This document shows, piece after piece, positions 49,580 through 61,365 of a stretch of 64,000 nt of DNA. Source of the stretch: Anaeramoeba flamelloides (lineage: Eukaryota > Metamonada > Anaeramoebidae); contig JANTQA010000068.1 of NCBI GenBank assembly GCA_027625915.1, positions 1 through 64,000 on the forward strand, in the 5' to 3' direction. Within the stretch, counting starts at the first letter, position 1. Every line of letters begins with the position of its first letter. The notes below the pieces were generated by a model. The model made no database searches. It saw only the letters and a list, made by a program, of their open reading frames with translations, and had not been told where the DNA came from. Position numbers and translations under genes: made by a program.

Positions 49580-51189
49580 CAGGAAGCTAAACTACTGAAA
49601 AAAAAAAAAAAAAAGTAAAAAAAAAAACAAACTCCTGGGACGAAAACAAGACGGGATATCATTTTATATTTTTTATATATTATTAAAATTGATTTGTAGA
49701 ATTTATTTTCTTGTATTCATTAAACAAATATAGAAAATAATAACAATCTACTTATTGGAATTTTGATTACTTTAATTATACTTGTTCAAAATACAATTTA
49801 TTCATTTTAATAAAAAAACAAGAATAAAAAATTAGGATTTTCAAAATACATCGTAAAACTTACTCTATAAAACTCTAATTTATTTTTTTTTCAAAATAGG
49901 TAGATCTACTTGGGTTATCCAATAAAAAAATGAATATTTAATAGATATCCCCACATTAAGGGACTTTAGGTTGTTTTAATACTAATTTCAGATAAATTTT
50001 GTATCGTTATACAAAATGATTTTATTTTCAATTTTAGTAATTTTCACAATTAAAAAAGAAGTATATACTTGTTTACATGTCCAGTATCTATTTCAATAGG
50101 ATATATTTTTTACTTTTTATTTTTTTTTTCTCATTTTTATTGTTTCATAACTATTAAAAATAAAAAAAAAAAAAAAAAAATTACGAAAAGAAATTGATTT
50201 GAAGTATATTTGTAATTTATTTTCTTACTTGTTGATGAAATGTACCAAGTATGAAATATCTGAACCTAGTAGTAATAAACTGGATTCCAAAAATTTTTAC
50301 TCACTTAAAATAATAAATTGCAAAAAAAAAACCCTTTTCTTTTGTACCCAAGAAAAAATAATTATTACATCATATTAACAATTTACTTCTTAATGATCTC
50401 GATGATATTAAAGTCTGATATTTTAAAAATCATAAAAAATAAAATCCAAACTTAAAAAAAATTGAGTCACAATTTTTGAAAAGAGCATTACAGATTTTTT
50501 ATGACTGAACTTTCACTAAAAAAATGTTAACAATAAGATTTTTTGATCTTTCAATTTAAACATTTAAAAGAGATACCTTAGTCTCAATTTTCATAATATC
50601 TTTTGGTATTTCTTAAGATACTTTTTTGACTTGACTTTCTTCTAAAAAATAATAATAAGGAAAAATAAAAGAACAAAAAAAAAAAAAAAAAAAAAAAGAA
50701 TTAAAGAAAAAGAAAAATAAAAATTTGAAAAACATGAAAAAGAAAAATTTGAAAAAGCAAAAAAAAAATTGAAGAAATTAGAAAAAATGATTCTGCTCCT
50801 AAAATTGAAAAATTTTTTTGAAGAGAATATTGGATTAAACCCAACAAAACACTTCTAATACCATTATAAAGTGAGTCATTATTTTTGAAAAATAGTTTAG
50901 TTGTGAATGCTTTTTTTTATTTTTTCAAATTTTTTTTTTATAGTAAGCTACATTTCAACTCTTGTGCATTTATTTATACAAGAAAAATCAAAGAAAAAAA
51001 AAAACAAAAAAACAGAATTAAAGAAGAAAAGAAAAATCAGATCAAAATTTCAGTTCTCTTGAAAAATCAAAATAAAGATAACAAACAGGATTTTATTTAT
51101 ATTTTCTTTAATTTGATTGAGATCCAAATGCAATTTTTATTAAATTTGAAATTTAAAATTTCAAAAACAGACAAAGAAATAATAATTTT
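49580..51189. other. AT-rich spacer, diverged repeat at 49.73-49.93 kb
   Basis: It includes a direct, diverged copy of 41,932-42,120. The stretch 50,640-50,900 is lysine-codon-like A-rich DNA. The 102-codon open frame at 50,885-51,193 has the same base bias and no motif; it could be the decayed upstream part of the LINE that follows. Confidence 0.4.
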
Positions 51190-52062
51190 TTGATTAGAAA
51201 TATTTGACTTATCAGAAACTTATTTTAAAGAAATTGATACTTGGATTAATAAAAAGATAACAAAGTTTCTATTAAAAATTAATACACCAATACTTATCTA
51301 TAAAACAGAAGCGAAGATTGATCCTGTTCGAATAACTATTTACAAAAGGGGATTTAAATTAATCCAAAAATTAAAAATTTTAGGCTTTGACAAATTAATT
51401 AAATTCCTACCATTTAGAGAAAAGGAATTGGAATAAATCAATTGGAAATCAAAAACCTTAAAAGAATTAGAATTAGAATTAGATAAATATCGGTTTAATC
51501 AATTAAAAAATAGTTCAAGTTGGAAAGTTCGTAAATATTCAAAAATAATAACTATCCAATGAAATATTAATAAACAACAAAAATATCTTAACAGGAAAGG
51601 TTCAACCTCAATTTTGAAACTTAGAACTTTCACTAATTATCTAAACAGGTATTCGTACTTTATGAATAAAGATAAATCAAAACTTTGCAAATTATGCATA
51701 AAAATAAAAGATTTAGAAATTATTGAAGATTTGGATCATTTTCTATGGAACTGCCCAGCCTATGAAAATAATCGTATAGTGTTCTAGGTTTTTTTTAATT
51801 TGAGAAATAAAAATAAAATTTAAGAAATTTTATTTTTATTTCTAAAATTAAAAAAAACCTAATGAAAATCTGGATTTCTGAATTAAAAAAAATTAATATA
51901 TCTTATATATTAGACAACAATAATATTTTCAATATTATTAATAAAAAAGACTCTATAACTTTATTATCCCTTATGGATAATAAAAAAATATGGGAAACTT
52001 TAAAAAAATTTCTAAATAACAATTTAGGAATTAAAGGAAGTGCCGCAGAGTGCCGTAGAGTG
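51190..52062 (+). pseudogene. LINE ORF2 3' fragment (LINE-B)
   Basis: FDLSETYFKEIDTWINKKI, LRTFTNYLNRYSYFMNKD, and the C-terminal zinc knuckle KLCKLCIKIKDLEIIEDLDH followed by FLWNCPAYE match the end of the LINE at 61.4-62.5 kb (FNLTKTDYEKIETWINIKIK, ICPCCDKKVDDVDHFI), so both belong to one family. The reverse-transcriptase core is not recognisable here. In-frame stops (near 51,434 and 51,562) and a fold-back insertion break it. After the insertion, WISELKKINISYILDNN may be the last part. Confidence 0.75.
51787..51859. mobile_element. 73-bp fold-back element (GGTTTTTTTT ends) in LINE-B
   Basis: GGTTTTTTTTAATTTGAGAA is mirrored by TTCTAAAATTAAAAAAAACC, with AATAAAAATAAAATT against AATTTTATTTTTATT inside. 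TA lies on both sides (51,785-51,786 and 51,860-51,861). Confidence 0.75.
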
Positions 52063-52066
52063 CCTA

Positions 52067-52100
52067 GGTTTTTTTTTCAATTTTAGAAATAAAAAAAACC
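52067..52100. mobile_element. 34-bp relative of the 73-bp fold-back element
   Basis: GGTTTTTTTTTCAATTTTAG and AAATAAAAAAAACC between TA dinucleotides. It has the same ends as the 73-bp element but lacks its middle. It lies just after the AGTGCCGCAGAGTGCCG triplication. Confidence 0.6.
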
Positions 52101-52102
52101 TA

Positions 52103-52635
52103 ACAGCAAACAAGAGGAATTAAAAACTCACCCCTTAAACAATAAAAAAAAAAAGAAATAGTAATTTTTAATTTTGAGGGGATTCTATTTTTGATTAATT
52201 CATGAAATAAATGATTAAAGTTTCAAATTTAATCTTTTAATTAAAAAACAAAAATAGTTCAATAAATTTATGTTTCAAACTTTTGAACAACCTAATTTTA
52301 TGATTATTATTGTTGCAAATTCAATGAATTTTTTTTTTGTAATTAAAAAAAAACATTATTATTTCCACATCTTACTTTTCTTTTGATTTTAGGTTATTTT
52401 TATCATTTTTTTTTTTTTTTCTTATATGTGGACAAATTCTTTATGAGAAATATTTGAAAATTTTTCATTTGGTATATTATTTATAATTCTAAATTCTTCT
52501 CTAGATCAATTTTTAAAAACAAAATACATAAAATCTTCTTTTTTCTTTTTTCTTTTTTCTTTTTCTTTTTCTAACTCTTCCAATCTCTAACTAATATTTA
52601 AAATAAACAATTCAATATATAAAGAAAAAAGGCAG
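52103..52635. other. Region upstream of the plus-strand TLDc gene
   Basis: The promoter and first exon of the TLDc paralogue should lie here; CTTTTT-rich sequence precedes the acceptor (GGCAG) at 52,635. No start codon can be assigned. Confidence 0.35.
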
Positions 52636-55600
52636 ATTGCAAGTCCTTCTAAATGCACAATCCATCAAAGGAAAAAACTTTCCAGATATTGTAAACATTG
52701 TCAAAAATTAATTTGTCGCAAATGTTACTCTGATCATTCAAATCATGAAACAATTTCATTTGATCAACCAAACAATTTTTATAAAGAATTGATCAATGAA
52801 CAAAAAAATTGTACTCAGAATCATTTTGAAAGCATTAATGAAAACTTTGAACAATTGAATTATTCTGAAAAGAAGATGAAGGCAAAAAAAGAAAAAATCT
52901 TAAAAGAAATATCTGACTTTTATTTGGTTCAAAAAATGCTATTAGATTCACTTGAACAAAATGAAAAAAAATTAGTCAATGATTTTTATGAACAAATTTC
53001 TGATGATATGCAAAATGAAAAACAAAGAATCAATGATTCAAAATCTTCAACCCAAAAACTACTCAAAAAATTTCACAAATTAGAAACCAAATTTAATTAT
53101 TCAAATTTATTTGAATTTTTTAAATTATTTTCTCGAATGCAATTAACAAAAAGTTTGTATTTGAATTTGAATTTTTTCTTTTTCTTGTTTTTTTTTTTTT
53201 AATTAATTATAATATAAGAATCTCTGAAAAATCAACCAAAATCTCTGGAAATAATTCGAAAAAATTTGAAAAAATTTGAAATCTCTAAGAAAAATTGTTA
53301 ATCAATACAAAAAAAGATTTAGAAAATGGTTTTCTTTTCTAAAGTGTTGATTGGATTTTAAAATCCTTTCTATTTTTTTAAAAATTGATGATCTAATGTT
53401 TTAATTGAATACTTTCACAAAAATATAGATGGTTGAAAACAATTCATCTTAATTCAGAAACTGACATACATATATAAATACAAGACAATTTTGTTTTGAA
53501 AACTATAGTTTTCAACGAAAAATCAAGTTTTGGCGTTTAATTTAGAGAATTTTCGTTTAAAATGTGTTGTTTGCATTTAAATTTTTTTTTTTTAAAGGCG
53601 AAAAATAGCGCAAAGAGTTTTTCAGTTTAAAATTCTCGAAAATTGAAAACGCTTGAATGTTAATAACTAAAATAGTTTTTTTCTTTGGAATTTTGAACGC
53701 TGTGATTTTTCTATTAATGTGAAATTATCTTTATGAGTTTAACAATATTGTTTATTTACGTTTGCGCAATTTCAATTGAATTGATCTTTATTGGTAATTG
53801 AAAAAAAAACTCAAACTAAAAATTGTAAAAAATTCAAAATTAAACGCGATTTTTTCAGTTGTATTTTAAACACAAAATTGTCCTATCTGTGTAGTAATTT
53901 TATTTATTTTTTTTTCAGAAAGTTATCTTTATGAAAAGTAAGATGTGGAAAATCACAAATTAGAATTCCAATATTCTTCAAACATTAAATAACTAATAAA
54001 TGTGAAATGTCTCTTCTCCTTTTTTCTTTTCTCTTTTCTCTTTTCTCTTTCTATTTCTCTTCTCAAATTACCATACCCTTCTTGTTGTTGTTTGAAAGAA
54101 AAGGAAGTTGTATTAGGAAATTTAAATTGGGGTTTATTTATCCAAAGAGAGAGCAAAATCTTTCCTTTTAATTTCAAAGAATATTTGTTGGATTGGTGTT
54201 TAGGAATACTTGATCAAAGAACCGAGGTAGTCTCAAGAAATATTTGAAATTCTCACCAATCTTATCCAAGATATAAAGCTTGTGCAAAAACAATAAAAAA
54301 GAGAAAGAAAAAGAAAGTGAAGAAGAGTGATTAGAGAAAAAAGAAAAAAAAAAAATAAGTCTATGGAAATTTAAATTTACTTTTGAGAAAATTCACAAAA
54401 TCCCTTAATATATTTACTTGAATTCAGAACATTAATTTTGAGAAAGTATTTGGATCCAACAAAAAATATTCTTTCTCAAAAAAATTTGAAAAAGTTCAAG
54501 AAACTAGAAGAAAAACAAATTTTTTTTTATTGTTATTTTACTTTTCTTATGTTGGCTTACCTTGTCAAAGACAACTTTGAAATACACAAAGTAAAAAAAA
54601 AAAAAAAAAAAAAAACACTAACAAAGAAATTACAAGGTCTTCATTCTTATAGTTGAAAAGAAGAAATTCTGTTTTAATGAAATTTGAAAAAGCAAATCAC
54701 AAAAATCTTTATCTCAAATTTTGATAACTTTTTGATTTTTCATTTCTAACTAAAACCAATCAATTTAAACTATTTGTTGTTTAACTAATTCTATAATTAG
54801 TTATACAAGATCTCTGGAAAATTATAAACTTTGAAATTATTATCAAAAAGAACATTTTTTGTTTCTGTGATTTCTGTGATTTCTGTGATTTCTGTGATTT
54901 CTGTGATTTGAAATCAAATTAATTTTAAATCAAATGTTTGAATATGGACAAAATATGAACTTTTACATACTTTTTAACATATATTTTATCAACAAAAAAT
55001 ACTTTGTCACTCATAAAAAACCCAAAATTTTTTTGTAAATTTTTTTTTCTGGAATTTTAAGAAGATTTGATTCAAATTCAAAGATAAAAGTCTTTGATCT
55101 CTCATTCTTTTTTTTTTTTAAAATAAAATTCTTCATTGAAAAAAAAATTAAATTACAAAACAATCTTTTTGGGTAAAAAATTTTTGTTCCTCATTTCTAA
55201 TATTGAACAAAAAGCATTTTAAACAGTTTCAAAATCAAAGATTAAATTAAAAAAAAAAAAATTTGAAATTTTTATTTTTTTATTAATTTTGAGATTAAAG
55301 CACTATTCAGTATTAAAACTTAAAATTATTAAGCATACGAAAAAAAAAAATAAAACAGAAAAAATTTTATGCACTATATTATTTATATAATGTCTTTGTA
55401 ACTAATCAACAATTAATAATTATCAGAGATATTATTATTAATTATGGAAAATATATAATATCAAAACTACCATATTTATTAAATTTTATCAAAAAAATCT
55501 AAAAACTAAAATTTCAAACTTTTGAACACAGTTAAAAAAAATATCAATACAAACACTTTCCCTGAAATTTAGAAATATTTTTTTTTATTTTTCATTTTTA

Positions 55601-58600
55601 TTTTCCAATGATGATGAAATATTTAACCTACCAAGATCAAATTATTTTTTTTTATTTGATTTATTAAAATAAAGTTAAAGTTTAGATCTTTTGAATAGAA
55701 ACACATAAAATAAAATTTAATTGATGGTTGATTGATAAACATTTTATTAACTTTTTTTTTTTTTTTTTTTTTGTACTCATCACAGAATTATACTACACTA
55801 CTTTTTTTTTATTTTTTTTTTTTAAATTTTGATTTTTCTAATTATTTATTTTTTGTTTTGTATTATATGTAAAGGTTAGTTAATATTCTATGTATAAAAC
55901 TGTTGAACTACTTCTATCATTATACTATTAGAAAGTTGTTTCGACACAAAATTTTAACCACCAATTCCTAGTTGCAAAATTTCCCAAAAATAAGTGTGTT
56001 TAGATTAGATTCTGTTGAAACACTAGTTTTTTTTTTTTTTTTTTTTTTTTTTATTATTAATTAGTTTTCGGAAGTTAATTTAACCTAAATCACCTCACAT
56101 ATCATCCAAAAATATTAAACCACGCCAACCTAAAAAGCCTACACTTCCACATATAAATACACCATACAAATTCCATTTGGACTCTTTGGGCACTTTTCGA
56201 CATAGAATTCTAAATACCTATATAAATGAGAAATAATTATTAAAATTTCCTTTGATTAATGGTTTTCATTAAGTATTTCACATATAATTCATTTGTTAAT
56301 ATTTTTTTATTCTAACATTGAGTTTTAATTTCTTAAAAATTTTGAATTGAAATTTTATTTTCTTTTAGAATTTTATTTACCCAAGATATTTAATTTTCTT
56401 ACTAATTAATTTTCAACTAATTAATTTTATTATTTTACTTTCAAAAAAAAAAAAAACAATAATTTTGTTTCATTCTGTAATTTTATAAGAAAACTTAATA
56501 ATCTTTAAAGAAAAAATTCCATAAAATAAAAAACTTGAGAAAAAAAGCATTTTTTCATTTTGAAAAAAGTTCAAAATTTTTTGAATTCTCTTGAAGAATA
56601 ATTTTAATAACAATTTATTTATTTATTTATTTTGAATATAGTTTTACAACAGGTATTATAACGAGAATACTAGGAATAGATAAAGACTTGAATCAATAAT
56701 CATCACCCATTTATATATATTTTCTTTTCAACTTGTATTTATTTGTTTTCTAAATATTACACAATTTATTCACAGTAAAAAATCTAATTTTTGAATTTTT
56801 TTTTTGCCAAAATTTTATAATGTACATTTGGATTATATATATATATATATATATATTTATCAAAAAGAAAAAAAAATTATTTAACAATATTTGAAATTCA
56901 TGATATTTACACATTCTAATTTTTGAAAAAGATTTTTATTACAACTTTTCAAAAATTTGTATTTGATGTTTTGTATTTTGAAAGAAAAAATTATTATCTA
57001 CAGAACTTTTAGATTTTGTTATATTTTTTAAAATAAAAGTTCATAGCATTTAAATTAGAAAATAGTTATTGTTGAATAATAATTGATGAACAAAAAAAAA
57101 AACACATTATATATTTAATACTTTTTAAAATCATTATTTAGTTATTTAATTTATTTAAAACAATAATAAATAATTTTTAATATTTAAAGATTTTTAATTT
57201 TTATCTTGGATCATTTTTTTAACTTTCTCTTTTGGATCATTTTTTTAAATTTTCACTGTTATTTTTATGATTCTCTTTATTTATTTTGTTTCGTTTTATT
57301 TATTTTTTTCACTTCTTTATTTGTATTTTTTAATCAAAATTTTAAACAATAGATCAACAAAACCAGAATTTAAAATTCCCAAGATTATGCAAAGAACACA
57401 AAAATAAACCTTTTCAATATTTTTGTCTTGATCATAAACAATTATTATGTGTTGATTGTGCAATTCTTAATCATACCAATTGTCAAAAATCAAATAATTT
57501 CAAAGAGGTATATGGAAAAATCCAAAATAAATTAAAAAAATTGATTCTGAAAATAAAAGTAACAAATAATTCTAAAAAAGAATTCCTTCAAAAAATCAAA
57601 AATGAACAATTAAACTGCTTAAAAGAAAAACAAAAACATCTTGAAATAGTCAAAAGAAATTATCAAAAATTAAATGAACAAACACAAAAGCAATTCAAAA
57701 ATATGAATGAAGAAATCTCAATTGAACAAAATGAAAAGTATGTAAAACTAAATAACCAATCAAACGAAATCCAAAAAGAAATAGAAAATTTCGAAAAAAG
57801 TGAAATAATAATAAAAGAAATAGAAATTTACAAAAAAAATAATGATTATAGAGAAATATTAATAAATTATTCAAAATTAAAACAAATCTTATCAATTAAT
57901 CAAGAAAATGAAAAAAATCAATTAATTTGCAATTCAAAATTTAAAGAAAGAAACAATAAAAAATTAATTGGAGAATATTTATTCGAAAAAGAAGGAGAAT
58001 ATGAAATTAATAATCAAAATATACCCAAATCACCAAAATCTTATTATGAGGTAATTGATTTTGATGATATAAAATTTTTAAAAGAATCAGAAATCCTTCA
58101 AAAAGAAAAAAATCCAAAATTCAATCAAATTCTTGAATATTGGATCAAAAAAGCCGGATGCAAAAAAAATTTGCAAAGAAGATACAATTCAAGAACGGAT
58201 GGATGGAAAATCAAAACCTTCCATGAAAAATGCGACAACAAAGGAAAATCAATAGTTCTAATCAAATTAAAAAATAATTCCTTATTTGGAGGATTTGCAG
58301 CAATTGATTGGGATTCAACAAATAAATGGAAACAATCAACAGGAAATAAATCCTTTCTTTTTTCCTTAATTAGCCTGGATCCAAATTTCAAAAAAACCCT
58401 GAAAATGCGTGTTAAAAAGAATAAAGGATATGAAATATATTGCGGTTCAAGATATGGACCAACATTTGGAGGAGGATGTGATTTGGGATTAGGATTTGGA
58501 GAAAATATGAATCACAAGATGTATACCAAGTCAAATTTAGGAGATACATATAAACCTCCATTTGGATATGAATATACTTATGGATCAAATCAAACCCAGA

Positions 58601-58665
58601 ATTTTTTAGCAGGTTCCTATCATAATTGGGATTTTTCTCAAATTGAAATTTTTTGTGAAAATTAA
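52636..58665 (+). CDS. B-box / coiled-coil / partial filamin / TLDc protein, paralogue of the 4.7-kb gene
   Basis: Exons 52636-53152 and 57353-58665 join in frame (GTTTGT donor, ATAG acceptor) exactly where the minus-strand paralogue splices. Order: B-box 1 (CTIHQRKKLSRYCKHCQKLI), coiled coil, B-box 2 (LCKEHKNKP, FCLDHKQLLCVDC), second coiled coil, a shortened filamin repeat, and TLDc (WIKKAGC, LFGGFAAIDWD, NFLAGSYHNWD, IEIFCEN) ending at 58,665. The intron is 4.2 kb instead of 191 bp and holds a fold-back MITE and other unmatched DNA. Compared with the paralogue about 70-80 residues are missing between CNSKF and IGEYLFEKEGEYEI, removing most of the filamin strand pattern without a frame change. 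The first exon is not identified. It may be expressed or a recent pseudogene; no stop interrupts the two exons. Confidence 0.75.
53481..53891. mobile_element. Fold-back element with CACAGATAGGAC end, in the TLDc intron
   Basis: Left CAAGACAATTTTGTTTTG and right CACAAAATTGTCCTATCTGTG are inverted; GGCGTTTAATTT against AAATTAAACGCG and similar CG-bearing blocks lie inside. TA on both sides. It matches the half-element at 41,552. Confidence 0.7.
53892..57352. other. Remainder of the 4.2-kb intron
   Basis: Mostly homopolymer-rich DNA. A stretch at 54,060-54,250 has less biased composition and reads LGNLNWGLFIQRESKIFPF in one frame, but no family is recognised. A TTTCTGTGAT tandem repeat lies at 54,864-54,909. 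Nothing else stands out. Confidence 0.4.
54864..54909. repeat. 10-bp repeat (TTTCTGTGAT)n
   Basis: Four to five copies. It is the complement of the ATCACAGAAA motif repeated near the ends of R2, R3 and R4. Confidence 0.85.
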
Positions 58666-58797
58666 AAAAAAATATCAGTATCAAATCAATTTTATCTTTT
58701 TTCTTCTCTTTTCAATTTCTTTTTTTTTCAAAACAAATTCAAAAATAATAATTAATTTTTTCTTTTCCTTTTTCTAATATTTTTCAATCTTTTTACT

Positions 58798-58820
58798 GCG
58801 CGCCCCCCCCCCCCCGGTCC
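58798..58820. other. GC island: CGCGC plus C-tract, 3' of the TLDc paralogue
   Basis: TGCGCG, then a run of 14 C, then GGTCC. Inverted counterpart of 4,514-4,536. Confidence 0.75.
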
Positions 58821-60463
58821 AAATTTATCATAATTATTGTAGTTCTAAATACCTGGAGTTCTGTAAGTAGATTTCAGGTCATTGCAAAGAAGAATCTTTT
58901 AGAAAATTAATGTTTTGAATTAATCCTTTATTTTTTCTTTCAGATGAAAAAAAAAAAAAAAAAAAAGATTAACATTATTATATATTGTTCTTAATTGCAA
59001 ATGATCCACTCAGCCAACATTAGATGTATTACAAAGAATTTAATGAAAAATCTAGAAATGAAGGGGAGAACTTTGGATAAAGTTCATTTTATAACAATGA
59101 TAAATGGGAAAAATTTATTAAAATAATTAATAAATCTTTTTGAATTGAATTGAAAAAAAAAAATATTCGATTATCTTTTCTATTAGGTAAATAGAAAAAA
59201 CGAATTTTCATTTTTTTCACTTTTTTTTAACTTATTAGGGATAATAAGTTTACACAAACACATAAATACACATACTAATAATTTTTTACAATGAGATATT
59301 AAATTACATTATTATCGTCTATCACTTTGTTTGAGATATTTTTTTAGGTAATTTAGTCTTTAAACAAAAATTAATTAAATATATTGCAATTGATAATATA
59401 ATCTTATTTCACTCAAATAATATATAATAATGTAACTTAATATATATAAATTTTTAAAGAACCCACTTACAATAATTTAATCCATAATTATTTGTAGTTT
59501 TTAATAGTATCAGAATCAAAAATCTAATAATATCTCATATTTTTTTTGGTCTTCCTAAAGATAATTTACTATTAATAAATAAGAATTACCCTTCTTCAAA
59601 AGATTTTTTTGTATCAAGTTTGTCTAAATATTGATATTTTAAGTCAAATTTTATCCAGTAAAAATTTACAACATGGATCATTTTTCAGATATTTACAAAC
59701 GATTGAAAAAGATTATTTATTTATTGAAGTTATCAGATTAATTAACGGGCTGAATTTTATTATAAGTTTTTTATGAATCTTATGTCAATTCAAGTTCTAT
59801 TTAGAAAATTTTTATACATCTTTAAATAGGAAAAGTAAATTTAAAAATCGAATATTCATATTGAAATTATAATTCCATTTCACTTAAGAAATAATTAATA
59901 TATAAAGTAAAATTACATGTTGAGGTTGTATGTGTATGTGTGTGTGTGTGTGTGTAAAACTTTATAATGCTAATTATAAAGAATATATCCCTTTAGCATG
60001 TTAATTAATCTTTATTTGATGTTCAATATTAAGAGAGAAAATTAAGTACCCAATGAACTTTGAAATCTTTTTTAAATAAACTTTATACCAGTCAAAGAAT
60101 ATAATATTGAAAAATAGAAATTGAAAGCTATAATAATACATAAATCTATTTTTTTTTTTTTTTTTCAATGAATCAATTTATATAGTTTGCAAACCCACAT
60201 TGAAACTACTTTACTGTCTTTTATTAAAAAGTTATTATTTTAGTAAAAAACTTTCTTAATCTTTCACAAAAATGATGGTCGATTTATTTTCGAACTTAAT
60301 TGGGATGAGAAAAATACTTAAACTTATCATTTGATAATTGTATTAAAATCTAATAATAATTAAGTAATAAATTCTTTCAGTTAGTTTTCAATAATCTAAA
60401 GTAATTTTGAAGAAGAATTTTTATTCTTCGATAATTACCCTTGTATAGAACAGTTGAAACATA
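58821..60463. other. Right outer arm, non-coding part
   Basis: It matches 2.9-4.5 kb in reverse. It contains a TG microsatellite near 59,930-59,956. No gene is seen. Confidence 0.6.
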
Positions 60464-60664
60464 CAGTCAGTTTCACTTTTAAGGCACAAACTTTCAACGA
60501 AATTTAAGGTACAAAAAAATCTCAAATTAAAGCACAATTTTTTGGAATTTTAAATTTTCACAAATTATTTTTACTAGAATTTGAATTTTGTGCCTTAATT
60601 TGAGATTTTTTTTTGTGCCTTAAATTTCGTAGAAAGTTTGTGTCTTAAAAGTGAAACTGACTGT
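60464..60664. mobile_element. CAGTCAGT-family MITE in the right outer arm
   Basis: Full palindrome, TA-flanked; no MITE is evident in the matching part of the left arm. Confidence 0.95.
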
Positions 60665-60737
60665 ATTTTATAGGTATTGATATCTATAAGAACATTGAAT
60701 ATACCTATCAAGTTCATATAACTATATATTTGTGTTT

Positions 60738-60738
60738 G

Positions 60739-60771
<33 letters not shown>

Positions 60772-60781
60772 GTATGTATAT
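60738..60781. repeat. (TA)n-(TATG)n microsatellite
   Basis: TA run followed by five TATG repeats. Confidence 0.9.
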
Positions 60782-61365
60782 CATATCATAATCTCTGGTA
60801 GTTATCATAACATAAATAATATCCTTGATACATGAAAACAACCAATTTATTACAAACACAATGTTTATTTGTGAACCACAGTCATAAAACTATGATTAAA
60901 GACCCGATGTTTAAACCAAATCAAACTTCATGACTTGGTGTCCTCAAGGTATAACATCAAAAGTACTTTTCGCATGATAATCCGAGATTTCGAAATAATC
61001 TAACAAAAAATCGAAAATTTTCTTAAAAATAATTTATTTTTTTTACAAAAAATGAAATGTCTAAAGAAATAGAGTGTTTTGATTTATTGTTAAGGGTTAA
61101 GTGCAATACTTAAACTGTTGAAGAGAGAATTTGAAGTCTCTAAATTTGCGACTCCTAATTCAAAGAATATTTAAGGCCTAGGTCTATAATACAGTCATTA
61201 GGAGAATTTTAAACTCAATTTAGTTTTCTAAAATATTAGAAAAAGATAAAGAAAAGTGAAGAGGGTCCCATAGGTTAGACCTATGGGAGAGAGAGAAAAA
61301 AATAAAAAAAATAAAAAAGAGAGATAAAGAAATTTGAGGGGTGTTATAAGTGATAACTAGTTTTC

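Larger units (their letters stand above)
52636..61050 (-). repeat. Right arm of the outer inverted duplication
   Basis: Reverse complement of 2,190-6,931: TLDc gene, GC island, GATCCACTCAGCC near 59,003, TG microsatellite near 59,930, and ACCAAATCAAACTTCATGAC near 60,918. It is longer by the 4-kb intron and a MITE. Confidence 0.8.

Noticed and set aside
54002-54247. Open frames on both strands at 54.0-54.25 kb as a gene nested in the TLDc intron
   Set aside because: Frames are short, partly CTTTT simple sequence, and no domain or splice structure is convincing.
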